In this document: positions 20,080 through 33,792 of the stretch, piece after piece
How the letters are laid out: every line of letters starts with the position of its first letter
How positions within the stretch are numbered: the stretch's first letter is position 1
Assembly (NCBI RefSeq): GCF_018687715.1
Contig: NC_056762.1
Span: forward strand, 14,676,364 to 14,740,363
Direction: 5' to 3'
Origin: Carya illinoinensis
Lineage: Eukaryota; Streptophyta; Magnoliopsida; Fagales; Juglandaceae
Length of the DNA stretch: 64,000 bases
The notes under the pieces: model-generated
Databases searched by the model: none
Told to the model about the DNA's origin: nothing
The model's input: only the letters and a program-made list of their open reading frames with translations
Position numbers and translations under genes: made by a program

Positions 20080-22737
20080 CACTACAAGGAAAACCTATAT
20101 TTCCGGCGGCATAAATTCACCTCTGAAAGTAACTAACTCACTGGAAACTTATATTTGCGGCTCATTTCATGTAGCCGGGAAGTAGTTGTTGAGTGAGAAA
20201 AAGAAGCTCCTGGCGCAATTCCAAAACGAGCCGGAAAGTAATTACTTTTGCGGCGACAAATATAAGTTATTGAACCGGACATACCTAGCTACTATGCGGC
20301 TGAATATATAGTGGACTAAAACATCTTTTACGGCAAACATTTGTCGCCGTAAATGTATATTTTCTACCGTATTTTTCTTTCCTTGAAATCATCGGAAATG
20401 AATTGAATTTTTTTTTAATAAATGCTGTGATAATTATACCTCAGCCTGATTTCAACATCAATTTAATCCATAATACATTTGAGCAATTATATTTCCTAAT
20501 AAGCATACAATATCATGAATTCATCATTGAAATATATATATAGAGATAGATGGTTTAAACATCCCCAACATCATACATTAATAATGAAAAGTGCTCAAAT
20601 TGAAATTAATGACAGTTTAGTCTATATTAACATCCCACAATATATCAATATTGTTTTACAGGTGTCCTCCCATCTTCAATACAGGGTAACTAGGATTTCC
20701 TAAGCACGCCTTGATCATCCCTTGGAAGCTGTCTTCTTCATGATCTCAAAACTGTCTTCTTCAACTCTTCTTCTCAAAACCCAATGCCTTTTTCATTGAT
20801 GATCAACTGCTGCAAACATGTATATTTTTCTTTAGTTCTTAAAGTCAACCACAATATACATACATTCTTTACATTTACCAAACATCATATTTAACTCTAT
20901 GAACACAATATTGATAACTAACTACTTAACATTATCACTGAATTTCCTGAAAAATACACTTTCCATTCTCTTACTTCTAGATGTCTGCATTTTACATCAT
21001 CACAGACTACTAAAATTGATACATTGCATCTTTCAACTTTCAACTTCAAAACCGGACAAATAACATCACTGTCCAATTCTGATTGTTAAGATAGATAAAG
21101 AAAAGAGTGATTTAACACAACCTTAACTATTTTATGTTAATGGGCATAGTTTTGAGGATGCAATGTATCAGTTTTGATAGATTGGGATTGGGAAGCATTA
21201 TTAAAAGTGTGTTTTTCACCTTAGACTTCAGTGCTGAATGCAGAGAATTAAGCACATACCGATGTGCCGATTCCAGAAACGAGACCGCTAGTTTCTAGCC
21301 AAGCACAGCACCAGGATGCAAATGGCCCCCACCAGGGTCAAGCTAAGTGTGAGCCCAAAAGTAAAGGGAGCTAGTAGTCTATTTAATGACTTAAAATTAG
21401 TTCATATATCTGAAGAATCGTGACTCTTGAGATAAAAAAGAAAGTGAATATATATATGTGTGTGTGTACAAATATCAAACAGCAAATAGAAAAATTACAC
21501 CAGGAGTATCCAACACCCTTTCAAATTGAATCTCACCCATCTATTCCAAGACCAAACAAATGTTACATGAGCAGGGACTTGACAGAATACATGTGAGAAA
21601 AAATGCAATTACATGGCTAGCTCGCTATTCAGTGTCCTACATTTCACCATCAAGCAAACGACCAAAGAGTAAAAGAATATCAGCAAGGGAAATGACAAAA
21701 ATAGTTGCTATATATCAAAACCTTAAGAAAAATAAATATGGTGGGAATGGACTCAAACAAGCAATGACAATTAATGTGTAATAAGACTTTTTTTTTTATT
21801 AGGAATTGATGTGTATAAGACTTAGAAAATGCATTCACATTGTTTAAATTAAAGTCAATACAACTTAGCCAGACATCCTACTTCAAAGGCCACTACTAGG
21901 ATTGGACATTAACTCGATAGTCTAAGTCACTCTGATGCATTTGCTTTTGATTAGGAAACCAGGAACAACATTTACATTGAAATAGGAAAAAGCAGTTGAA
22001 TTAGGGCATACTACATTTGTAAGCCAGTCGAAATCTAGGGCAAACAAAATCCACATATTTCAATTTAGGGCAAACTATATAGGAAAAAGCATCTAATTCC
22101 ACCAAAAGAAAGTTGTCAGGCAGTGAACTAGGGCAAACTATATACAAAAATGCACTTATCAAATTTAGGGCAAACTGTATACAAAAATGCATCTAATTCC
22201 ACCACAAAAAAGTTGTAGGACAATGTATTTTACCAAAACAAAAGACTCTAACCCAACCAAAATCAATTTACAGAGAGAATACCTTACATGACGAGTACCA
22301 CAGACTCATTGGCGTCGAGCGGAGGCAAGAAGGCACGGTAGCTGGCTGGACGATGCACGTAAGCAACGGAGAATGGCTGTTTGACAACACAGAAGAGAGG
22401 CAGTGTATCGAGGAGGGAAGAGGGAAAATAAGGTGTGGACTGAAATTTAGTTTTACCTTATATACTAAGTTTTTTTGCGGCGGCATAGTACTCACTGCAA
22501 AAATATGAAACAAAATTAATTCTACGGCGGGATTAAATTAGTGTCGCAATAAGGTCACTGACACTCATAATAACAAGCTTCTTGCGGCAAACTTTGTTGC
22601 AGCGATTTTATGTGGTCGCAATAAGTTACTTTAGCGATGGTTTTTACATTCCGCTGGAAACTTTCTTCTCAAACAGTAACTTTGGGCTATTTTAGGCTCA
22701 AATTTGATAGCCGAAAAAAGTGATTTTTTTTGTAGTG
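20080..22737. mobile_element. Non-autonomous CACTA (En/Spm-type) element, 2.66 kb
   Basis: Begins CACTACAAGGAAAACC and ends with the inverse complement of CACTACAAAAAAAATC. It is flanked by the 3-bp duplication ATT (20077-20079, 22738-22740), exactly the CACTA pattern. Both subterminal regions carry many GCGGC/TTGCGGC and GTCGCCG motifs in both orientations (left to about 20370, right from about 22470), the likely transposase-binding sites. No transposase ORF was found; the interior is AT-rich with short repeats. Confidence 0.9.
22010..22215. repeat. Short degenerate tandem repeats inside the CACTA element
   Basis: The string TAGGGCAAACTATATA followed by AAAAAGCATCTAATTCCACC recurs three to four times with gaps, for example near 22070, 22130 and 22168. 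Expansion is local and noncoding. Confidence 0.6.
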
Positions 22738-22849
22738 ATTCTAGCTTGACATCCAATTTTTATATTGCTTGTCAAGATCAGGATACTATGTATCTCATGT
22801 TAGAGGCCATGGTATCTCGTAGGAGATACCATGTTGTTGTCTTTAATGC

Positions 22850-24520
22850 GATGTGGCCTCTGCAAGCCATGCCTTGGTGGCACTTGGTGAGTGTGGCCAC
22901 CTTCTTTGTGCTTTTATCAGTGACAAGGGGTTTTTGCCATGATCTCTGTCCATGTCCCATATCCAATACTTAAATGCAGTGTGGCTTTGGCACAACAAGC
23001 TTCTGCTAAGCAGTGTCAAGGTAGGTGGCGTCCTAGCTTTCCACGTCACCCAGCTTCTCGCCCTAGCCTTGGGCCCTCTTCTCCCTTACACAATTAATGG
23101 GTCGACTATACTATTAAACACTAGGGCATCTAGGATAAACTTGGCCCAACCTGCAGGGAGGGATGTAAATATCCCTCCCAACTTGGCCCAACCCAATAGG
23201 GATGCAAACATCCATTCCAATTACCTAGCTAATTCCTACTTTAAGCGTATGAAGGGGATTGTTATTATTTTGTTTTCTTTTCTTGCTTCCCCTCCTTTTC
23301 ATTTTTGTGCCTGGGCTTATTCCATCTAACGTGGGGGGCTACTTGATGCATGCATTTGTCCATTTTCTCACATTGGAGGTTGTGTTTGACGGCTCAATCC
23401 CACGTTCTCTCATGCAGTGGAAATCGTAGGACCTATCACTCTGTCGTTTCGTTTTTTATGACACATGTCACTTTCTTGTCTGGGTAGCTTAATTGTCGTA
23501 GTTGCCTAATTAAACCCAAGCCTCGTACTAGTTTTACCTTCTTGGTTTCTTACATCCTTGCTCTCGTTGTGACTCTCTTTTGCTTACTCTCTTCAATTCT
23601 TCTCAGTTTTCTTCCTTCCTGTTCACCTTTAAACCCTTTCCTTTTCTCTCATCTTCCCCTTCAATAGTGTGTAAGAACACCTTGCGTTTTGCTTCTTGGG
23701 TTCTCACTCAACCCGTTTGAAGGGACCTTCTAGGGTCCCTGGGGGCCTGGATTCCCCCAAGGTCCGCGATGAGTCTCATTACTTCCATGAGTATCATTGG
23801 TCCTCGGCGGTCACTTCTGTGGACTTGAGATCATTTAGGTCCTCTTTTGAAGAGCCTAATTCCACCATCTTTAAGGCTTTGGCGAATCGCGAAGGGGTTG
23901 TTGACTTAGAGGGTTTTGCCACAAAGGTGGTACTGTACCCCCTTGATGTTCACCTATGGACTGCAGCTTTCTTTCTGTCGCTCAATCCAAGAAATATTGG
24001 ACTTTCTCTGTTTGGCTCTGTCGCAACTTCACCCATGGAGGATTTTGCTATGTTACTACATTGTTTGGCACATGGTCCTGAGACCTGTTGGCAAAGGTTA
24101 CCCAAACTTGACTACCAAAGAGTTTCTATTCAGCTACATCTGGGTGTTAACCAGTGCAACTTCTGTTCTCACTCAAAATACAAAGTTGCCTGCCTAGAGT
24201 CTTGCTTCTCCCGCATCAAAGATTGGTTAAAGCAAATTTTCTTTGCGATTGAAGAAGGGTGGGAGTTTCCCATCAAGGAGGATACTCGCCACGAGTTCCC
24301 CATTCACACTGTTTGGAGAGTCATGCTAGACGACAAAGATATTTGCTTGGACTTGACCAGGCAGAAGCAAGCTTGGCTGGAGGTCCATTCTGACGCTCTA
24401 CTTACCAGGACCAACATAGACCAGGTTCCTATTGGCTATGAGACTCTCAAGGAAATGAACTGCAGCAACCCTGGAACATGGAGCACTTGCAAAAATATTT
24501 TTGAATGTACCTAGAAAGCG
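22850..24520 (+). pseudogene. Gypsy-type gag-like element fragment, plus copy (leader and gag 5' half)
   Basis: About 1.6 kb matching, in reverse orientation, the sequence at about 39000-40430. A leader (22850-23690) is followed by a gag-like reading frame. SHSTRLKGPSRV is near the start, then a block like the 'putative gypsy-type transposon' N-terminal domain in two frames: FATKVVLYPLDVHLW and LDFLCLALSQLHPWRILLCY, so a frameshift lies near 23970-24000 and another near 24140. It continues to FAIEEGWEFPIKEDTRHEF and LLTRTNIDQVP. The start codon seen in the other copy is lost here. Domain attribution is from memory of plant retroelement proteins; the homology between the two copies is directly visible. 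Confidence 0.65.
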
Positions 24521-24605
24521 TATGAACAAACATCGAAAGATTATGAATAAAATTGTCTTTTCCTCAAATTACGTGTTTGGTCTTGTAGGGTATCCCATAA
24601 AGTTG

Positions 24606-25079
24606 AGTCACCCACGTGTTCAACAGGCGGGTCAAGTCATTCAACTGTTAGACCTCACTCATGCAATCAATAGGTGGGACAAGTCATTCGACTGCCCGAC
24701 TTCACTCACGCGTTCAATGGGTAGGACAAGTCATTCAACTGCCTAACCTCGCATATGTGTTCAACGGGCGGGACAAGTCATTTGACAGCCTAGCCTCCCT
24801 CATGAGTTCAACGGGAGGGACAAGTCATTTGACCGCCTAACCACCCTCACGTGTTCAACAAGCAGGACAAGTCATTCGACAGCCCGACCTCCCTCTCGCA
24901 TTCAACAAGCGGGACAAGTCATTCGATTGCCTGTCTCACTCACGCATTCAATGGGTGGGACAAGTCATTCGACAACCGGACCTCTTCATTCTATCAACAA
25001 GTGGGATAAGTCATTTGATTGCTCGACCTCACTCACGCATATAGCAAGCGGGTCAAGTCACTTGACTGCCTGACTCCTC
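24606..25079. repeat. 47-bp minisatellite, about ten copies
   Basis: The core GCGGGACAAGTCATTCGACT recurs with the shared CAAGTCA at 24633, 24680, 24727, 24774, 24821, 24868, 24915, 24961, 25007 and 25054. Spacing is 47, 47, 47, 47, 47, 47, 46, 46, 47. Units also share CTCACTCACGCGTTCAAC. It lies exactly between the two oppositely oriented gag-like fragments. No coding frame runs through it. Confidence 0.92.
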
Positions 25080-27145
25080 TTACTTGCATAAAGGTGGAAA
25101 CAAATAACTTATACGTATAAAGTCAAAAGGAAGAGAATGGCAAAAAAAAAAAAAAAGGTGAATGAGTCGGGTAAGAATACTTCTACATGTACATTGAAGA
25201 AAATCGTCCTTACATAAAAACAAAATGAACGGATGAGAATAAAAATACAAAATAAGCGAGTTGGGCAACTCTCAAGGCTCTGGGAAAAGCATCGGGCATT
25301 TGTTTCCGACCTATAGTGTTGGCATGGCATAGGGTTGCACAATCCAGTTAAAGAGATATCAGGTTGAGGGTCCTTAGGTCGGTTTGGGGATTCTCATAAA
25401 AGTGATCCCTCAATCTATCTAAGCCCTCCTGGTAATCGCAACCTCATGCCCAGTCGTAGATCCTCTTCACCTCCATAATTTGTGCGGACATATGAGCATC
25501 TGTTAGGGAAGTCCGTAGGACTTCAATCTCTAAGTCCCGTGTAGATAGCTCACCTTGTGAAGCAGGTAACTCGGACTCCAAAGTTTCCACTCGCTAGTAT
25601 TGTGTTCTCAACTCAACCCTGAATATGGCTAACTTGGCCTCTAATTCTCTCACCTCCTTGACCTAAGCCTCAAGGAGGGATGACTTGCACTTCCAAGTCT
25701 TCTCTAGCTAGTTATACGACCTCATGTTCGAGTGCATGTTGCTTAGCCAGCCTTTCCTTCTTAGCTTGAACGTGGTGACACGATACTCAGAGTTCCTCCA
25801 GCTCTGCCTCCTGTTGATCCATTTCCTCATGCAAGTTGTCTCGCTCCTTCTCTAAGAGCTCGACCTCAATGAGGTGTTGGCCAAGTTGTCCTGAAGGATG
25901 ACCATTTCCCAATGAAGCTTGGTGATCTTCTTCTTCTTCTTGCCTTTGCTGACGTACATCTGGGCAAAGGCCACCTTGGCTTCGTCCCTTTCCTTGTTCG
26001 CCTGACGGACCTTTATGTGGACCAGGATCGCGAGGGATTGCAACACTCGAACTTCTTCTTCTAGCTCCCCCTTTCCATCCATGGTAGCTAGTTGGTTAAC
26101 AACTCGGAAGGAAGAATGAACTAGACAAAGTAAGAGGCAAATCAAGCAAGGACGGAGGACAACCTTATCGAGGAGAAGAAAGCCTTTAACTTGTCAGCCT
26201 CTCGACTAATAGCCTTAGTTTGGGCTCGATCGAAACCCAACTTGGCCAATGGTGCTTCACTTCCTCCAACTCTGGAGGTTTTCCACCAATGCCCCAACTA
26301 CCCAAGGGGTGAGGAAGAGACATGGGGAGAAGCATTTTCATCCCTACAAGCGACATTCTAGCACCGCCCATGATGCCTTCTCTCAGCATCTACCTGGATG
26401 TTCTCACTGCGTTGAAGCCTTCCGCTAGCCCTAGTTCAATTGTTCCCTCAGCCTTGCGGCTAGCCGTAGTCTCCAGCATGGGCATTCCTTCGGCCTTGTG
26501 TTCGGTTACTATCTTGTGCTTGGGCACCCTTTTGATCTCACGACCAGCCACCATATCTAACACAAGCATTCTATTGGCCTCATGGACAACCATACTCTCA
26601 TGCTTGGATGTCTCCTTAGGCTCATGCCCAATAGCAGCCTCCGACTAGGGCATTCCCTCAACTTAGCGTGCTTAGCGGTGGTAACCCAGTCACTGGCCCT
26701 GGCTCTTGTGTTGCTCCGGCTTTGCTAGCTCCTGGGTTAGATCAAGTGGTCTAGATAACACCAACAACCCAGTGCTCTCCTGACATCCCCTTGTCGGCTT
26801 AGGTTAGAGCCACCTCGAGTTTAGGAGACACATAGAACAGGGAATCAGGGATGGAAACCCAGTCCTCATCAAGATCAATAGCTTGGAAACAGCTAGGAGA
26901 TGACCCCTCGGTTGGATCAGGGCATAGGGAAGCAGCCCTTTCGGTATCGCCCGAGCACTCTTTGGTCCTAGCATCAACCATCACTTCAAAGTCATTGGCG
27001 CTGGGTGAAGGAACCATCTCAAGGGGAACCATGGGTGGTGGAATGAAAACATAGGAATCCTTGAGGTGGTCAAGAAAGGCTGGGAAGAATGCTATCTCTA
27101 GCTCTTCCTCCCCTTGGCTAAGAATCCCTGCTGGCTTTGCATTGC
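25080..27145 (-). pseudogene. Gypsy-type gag-like element, minus copy: linker and coiled-coil part
   Basis: Downstream part of the minus-strand element whose 5' part is at 37797-40430. From 27145 leftward it reads an acidic linker (DHLKDSYVFIPPPMVPLEMV; ECSGDTERAASLC; DEDWVSIPDSLFYV), then, after frameshifts, a charged heptad-rich segment at 25852-26145 (ELEEEVRVLQS, QANKERDEAKVAFAQM) typical of the coiled coil in plant gag-like retroelement proteins. Further left (25380-25850) the minus frame is still Glu/Lys/Leu-rich but broken by stops. RT and integrase are not found, suggesting a LARD-like or truncated element. It was split at 27145/37792 by an LTR insertion. Confidence 0.6.
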
Positions 27146-27601
27146 TATCACAACCCTACTCTACCATGGGCGAGGCAGTAACCCCGTACCTGTTCTTTCT
27201 CTATTATATCTGTATATTATTACTTTATGCCTTTTTTTTCTAATAAAGTAAAATAATATATGACGAGCTCAAACGCATCACGCATGTACTCTAAATTTCT
27301 AAGCTAATAAAAGGGGAATAATTGATAGACATTTGATTTAACATTCATTCATAAAGGTTACCAAAAAGCGTACATCATTCATTCATCTAACATAACCAGT
27401 TTTAAGTAAAAAGGGACTCAATCCCTACAGTTCAAACAAAAAGGAACTTAAGTTAAAGTATGAAGGGTTACCATCACCCTATCATAGAAGTTATACTATT
27501 ACCATCACCCTATCATAAAATTTATATTGTACCTAAAGGTACATTGTCTAAAGGTTAATTCAAATAAGCGTTCCCACATGGGACCCATCCTCAAAACATA
27601 T

Positions 27602-30600
27602 TGTAACACCTATCCTTGTGGTGGGTCCTTTAAAAAATGATTTTAATAAAAATAGACGAAAATTATGGTTCCTTTTTAAAATTTCTTTTCCTTTCATGCC
27701 AGGATACAAAAGACTCCATGTTTATAAATAAAAATTATTTTCTTAATTAAAAGGTTACAGTAAAAAACATAATTTTCATAATTAAAGTCTCTTGTACAAA
27801 ATATATTGCCTAGACTTTCGTGCTCTTCCCCTTGGGCTGTGCCTGTCCTAACACATCATACTCATCTTGTCTTTGGGAGGGCACACATAAAAACTAAAAT
27901 GAGTCAATGACTCATAATTATTATTTCATACAGTTAAAATATAATGACATAGGTTTTCAGTTATGCATTCATCACTCCATATATATTATATACATAGCAT
28001 GAATAGACATTTTGTTCATTTTAAAACGTTGCAAGGTGGGATTTTTCTTTTAAACACGCTTTCTTCTTGTAAAACAGTTCCCCATGGCTTGCAATTTTCA
28101 TTTCTTAAAGAGTCTTTTCATGCATATATCCTTTCTTACATACATTCTTGCATACATCTTTCCATACATACATGCATTCTTTCTTAACATGCATACATTC
28201 TTTTCTTATCACTTTCATTGGTTGTTGTACATTGTTGCACCCCGTGTGCTGGGGTTAGTAGTGTTTTGGACCTGATTCTGCCCGTGGCCATAGGTTGGGA
28301 ATCCATTTCGTTATGGTGCAGCATTGGGTGTACTACCAGTACTACTTACCCAACATTGCAATCTGCCCAGTCCAATCCTTTGGTACCTTTTTCTTTTCCA
28401 TTCATGTGGCTGTTACGTATCTTTATACCTTAAGCATTTGGTCCATTCATTCCTTTACAATCCTTTCATTCATTTTCAGTCCATTCAGTCCTTTACAGTT
28501 CTTTCATTCGGTTCTTATAGTTCTTCAGTTCATTTCATTCATAAAGTCATTTAAAAAAAATAGTTTTCTTTCTTGTCATCCTTTAAAAATGTCAGTTCAC
28601 GCATCTTTTAAAGCTTCGGTTCATTTCTTTTCATGAACATACATACAATACGTACCACGTATAGCATCTTCCACATGCATACACTTACATACCTTGGGTG
28701 CATGAAAAGGGGCTGCCAATGAGGGCCGTTACTTACTTATACTTGAAAATTTATGCTTAGTTTTCTTTTTTTCAAAGCGTGTTTCGTAGAAAAAACCTTT
28801 CATTTTCATTTTAAAGAAAAGCATTTCATTTTCATTTTCATTTATTTAAGAAAACTCTAGAAGAGTATGAATGCAATACTTACTTGGATTTCATGCCATA
28901 CTCATTCCATGCAGTCCATTCGTGTGCGTGTCAGATGGCAACCTATATGCATACACATGATCTTATGTCATCATCTATCTAATGCATAAGTAACTATAAT
29001 AGAAATAAAACTATGCCTCACTTGGAATACTCTCCATCCATCCCTGGGCTCTTACGTGCCATTTACTATGCTAAAACTTTCGGAATCTTATTCAGTAAAG
29101 TGAATCTCCGCAATTTACCTTATGGTTAAGACACTAAGAACTCTGTCTTATTCTTCTATTTCCATGTTCCTATGCATGATTCCAACCAACAGAGTCACGC
29201 GTTCCAACCTTAGATAATATATTCGTCACTACCTTTACGCATCCTAGCTTTTACTCAATCATCATTCCCATCCATGCACGCTACACAGTTTAAAGCCAAC
29301 TCTGGGGCTAAAACACCGTGTAACCATGCTCAGGACAGATTACCCATTACATATGGTAAACCTGTCCAGCACACGTGTCTCACCAGAGGCACATGTACTT
29401 TACCCCATTTTTCACCTAAGATCAACTTACAGTCCAATGAATGCCCGTTTGTATAAACAAGCTCCATACTCCGATACCAACTTTTATTCAAACTTGGCCA
29501 GCAGGGCCTTCCTACATTCTAGCCCCTTTACAAGTTCATCCCAACACTTGACAGGAAAGGACTGCATCCACAAATGCAGCTATGTCATGTCACGTAGCTC
29601 ATAGCTCAAGAAAAATCTCGAGTCATAGCACGACATCCGTCATGCCTCCGATGCACTACTTTGATACTTTTCCACCATTTCACATACTCTCAGCTATAAG
29701 TCAACCACAAGGTAACACCCGTCACCTCGGACTACAAGCCATGTCATAGCTACTTTGGGACACTATTACATAGTTCCTGATGCTACACCATACACTCTAC
29801 ACTCTTCAACTACGTAACCATCCCTTTATACATGACACGCCTTACAATGCATTGCTACACAACACAGAGCACGCGCCACGTGTACTCTCTTCACTCTACA
29901 CTACACATCACTACGGCGCACATCACATGATACGTCGCTGCACTACATGAAGTATGCTCCATGTGTACTCCCTTCACACACCATGCCGCATCACAACTAC
30001 AGCGTACACCTCATGCCCATACTTCACAACATAGTCACAACACTACATGATTATGTCCAACACTTCACTACACAGTCACATTTCACTTCACAACTACGCA
30101 ACGAATTTCACAATAACTAACAGCACAGTCCAGAACTTAATAACTAACACATATCATAAATAATGAAGAATAGAGGGTTATACCATCGACGGGATAACCC
30201 ATATGTTGCTCGTTACCCGTCAGGATCAAAGCATCGGAGAATTCATACGTGGCAGTTAACATCGTGTACTGTGGTGGTTTGAGCTTGGAAATAACTAGAC
30301 GTATTCTTGGAAAGGCTCAAGGTGGCCTCATGGTGGTCTAAGGTGGTGGAGCACAGTGGCATCACGCTGTGAACAGTGCATCCGAGAGAGAGTGAGGGTG
30401 CTTGAGGTGGAGGAAGGCTATGGAATATCATGGGAAGCTTGGGGGAGGTTGGTGGAAGTGCTTGATGGCAGAGGAGGTGGAGCATAGCGAAACTAGGGCT
30501 ATGGAAGGGAAGCTCATGAGGTGGTGAAGCTGTTGGTGGTGGTTGGTGGCCATGTTGGCCTTGTAAGGCGGTAGTAGGAGCTAATAAATGGGTTTTCATA

Positions 30601-31335
30601 CCCATTTAGTTAAAGGGAGGAGGAGAGAGAGAATGGGTTGCAGGTGGCACTCACCACCGGTGGGGACGAGAGGGGGAGCTGCCAATGATGGAGGTGGAGG
30701 TGGGCGGCTAGTGGTGGCGTCCGCTGGGAGGAACAACTACACAAGTAAGGGAGAGGAGAGAGAAAGAGGAAAGGAAAAAGTGAGGGAAAAAAAAGAGAGG
30801 GGCTTGGGTATTTAATCCAGGCCATTCGTTCCAAGATCTTCAAAACGATCTATCAGTGAGTTTAAACACTGATTTGAAAACACGTAAGTATTTTATTTAA
30901 AATAAAATACTGAAAGGAATTAAGATAGAATAATGTTTATAAAATAATATTCCTTCATTATTATTTAAAATTATGAAGTCTTGTTAATTACTTAAAGAGG
31001 ATAAAACTATTTAAATTAGTTTAGAGTTTTCAATATAAGTTAAATCTCGTAATATTTTTGAATGACTAAAATATTTAATTTAAACAATTTTTCACAATTA
31101 TAATATTTTTAGACCTCATCAAAATGTTATAATTGTGTTATTTAAAAACAAGTTTTGTCTAATAACACTAGAAATATCACATATAAATATTTCTAAAATA
31201 TTTAAAATACTCGTAAGTTTTAAAATATTTATCTTACTTTGAAATCAACTTGATATCTTTTAAAACACGCCATCGAGGCTTGGCACGTGGATCGAAGCTC
31301 GTAATTATAGGAGAAATAATGAGCAGGTTATCACA
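27602..31335. mobile_element. LTR-derived insertion A (3.7 kb) nested in B
   Basis: Starts TGTAACACC and ends GGTTATCACA. Exact duplications CATAT lie at 27597-27601 and 31336-31340. It has no coding domains. It shares with its host a block around CCCCGTGTGCTGGGGTTAG ...ACTACCAGTACTACTTAC (about 28235-28375 here and 31775-31915 in B), so A and B are related LTRs. A solo LTR is inferred. Confidence 0.78.
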
Positions 31336-32001
31336 CATATAAACCAAAAGTCATCACCAAAAGAATTGAACCAACAAGGGACTACTAAGCATCGACCCCT
31401 CCCTTCTCAGTAGTGCCCAGCTTCTCAACCTCTCCATTAATACCTGGACATTTAAAATATAAACATAAAGTGAGTCTAATACTCAGTAAGCAATACATCA
31501 TGCTATTAACTTACTAAGCATCTAATCTTTTCTTTTGAAAACATGCATACATAAACATTTGCTGATTCTGACAATGCTTTCCTGCATAAACAGTTTTAAA
31601 AATAAGTCATACTTTCATGCATAAACATTTAAATATTAGTTGAGTTGAGTTGCGTTGAGTTGAATAAAATATTGTTAGAATATTTAAAACTAAAGCAATA
31701 CTTTCAAGCATAACATTTAAGCAATATTTTCATGCATAACATTTACTTTCATGTTTCACTTTCATTTGGCCGGCACACTATTATGCCCCGTGTGTTGGGG
31801 TTAGCGGTCTTTTGGACTCGGATTCTACCCGTGGCCACATGTTAGGAATCTCTTTCAGTCAGGAGGCAAAACTGGGTGCACTACCAGTACTACTTACTCA
31901 GCATTGCAATTTGCCCAGGTACCATTTCCATTCATATGGTTGTTACATATTTTCATTCATTAACCTTCCCTTCATTTCTTTTCTTTCTTTGCAGTCAAAC
32001 G

Positions 32002-33693
32002 TGTGACGCCTCCAAATCCCCACGCACGGATACGGGAAAATTGAGACGTCCGGATGATGACATCACGGGTCACCACCCTATCGACGTGTGCCAAGTGTGT
32101 GTATAAGCAACAAATGTGCACAAGAAACACGCAACGAAAAGCAAAGTCATATAACTAAGTACCAGAATTTTTTTTGTTTAATACAAAGCTGTTCAAAACT
32201 TACATAATAAAATATTACATAACACAAATATATTTTTAAAGCCGAAAACAAAGCATAACCCAACTCAGAACTCTGGCGAAGCTGCGTCCTCGGGCTCAGC
32301 CTCCTCCTCCTCCTCGAACCCTACACCAAAATCTACGGTACAAAAAATGGTGCTGCAGGTAAGTAAAATCCAAACACCACTAGATAAAAACATATAAACT
32401 CAAACAATATGCATGAAAGAAAAACCAATGCACATGTCCCGTAAAACCATATTTTTCCACGCACGCCAAAAACCCATTTGGCCCAAAAACATATCGCTTA
32501 AAACCAATCCTCGCCATTATCCCAGATAATGGCCCAAACTACCATTTTCCCAAAAAATGGATCAAATGCCTCAAAATCAAATTTCGCCATTTTCCCAGAA
32601 AATGGCCCGCATCCGAAAACTATAAAAACGATCCAATTATGCATGCACCATGATCTCCCCTAGGGATCATCCGCACACCCTGGCTCTGTGCCACATTGCA
32701 GGTAATGATTACGCGCTTACCTGGCCAGGCCATCCTCTAGTCCCCGCCACTCTAGGAATCACGGAGTCGACACGACAGCGTTACCGTATCATGTGATCCG
32801 GTCGTCGCCCTGCGACAACCCAGGGGATGTCACTCAGTATTATCCACTCCCAAGTGACTAGAGGAGCTGCACCGAGATAATAACTCATCCCAGCTTGGGC
32901 TCATGAAACATACGCACCCGCAAACCATTTATGCCAACAAAACACGATTTTCTCACTTAAAATGAAATGCACATGTATGCAACATGTAACACACGCCTCA
33001 TGGCACAAATAATCAAGTAATCACAAACAACCAAAACCAAGCACTCCGTCCTCAATCCATCCGACCCCCGATCTCCTCGAACTCAGTCCGGAATCAACCA
33101 ACCAACAGCAGATATTTATTGTATGAGAAAAATATATTTAAATCTAAAAGTAGAGTTTAGAAAATACATACAGTACTATATGGTATTTTTTGAAAGTTCG
33201 CGGTGTTGCAAATGGCGGAAGAAAAGTAACGTAACAGTGTAATTTACACTGTGGCCGTGGGTAATAAATTACCCACTTTCGAACGGGGACAAACCAAAAC
33301 TCGGGATTGATAGGGAATGGCCTAAGGATGTTTTTGAAGCTATGGGAAGTGGAGTTTGGCCATGGGTGGCAGCGAAAATGGCGGTAGGTGGCCAAAATAC
33401 CCAAATCGGAGAGTTAGCTCGTGGGGACTATTCCGAAGACGGATCGAGGCCGGAAATTGGTGGTTTAGGACGGCAAGGAGTCGGTGATGAAGTGGTGAAG
33501 AGGTGGTGGCCGGAGGTGGAGCGACGGCGGCAAATCGGAGCAAAAGTCGTTCAGCTTGGAAGAGATATTCCGGCTAAACGGCGGCTCCGTTGGCGGTGGA
33601 AATTTGTGGGGTGGTTCACCGGAGGGAGGGGAAGAGATTGGTGGTGGTGGTGTGGCTCACAGCGGTATTGGGTGGCTGGAAGCTTCAGCGTGA

Positions 33694-33792
<99 letters not shown>

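Noticed and set aside
24606..25079. Evenly spaced repeats reminiscent of a CRISPR array
   Set aside because: The whole 47-bp unit is repeated, with no unique spacers, and the context is plant nuclear DNA. It is a minisatellite.
30243..30843. Pro/His-rich and Ser/Pro-rich ORFs on both strands
   Set aside because: They overlap each other on opposite strands inside LTR A. Base composition explains the open frames.
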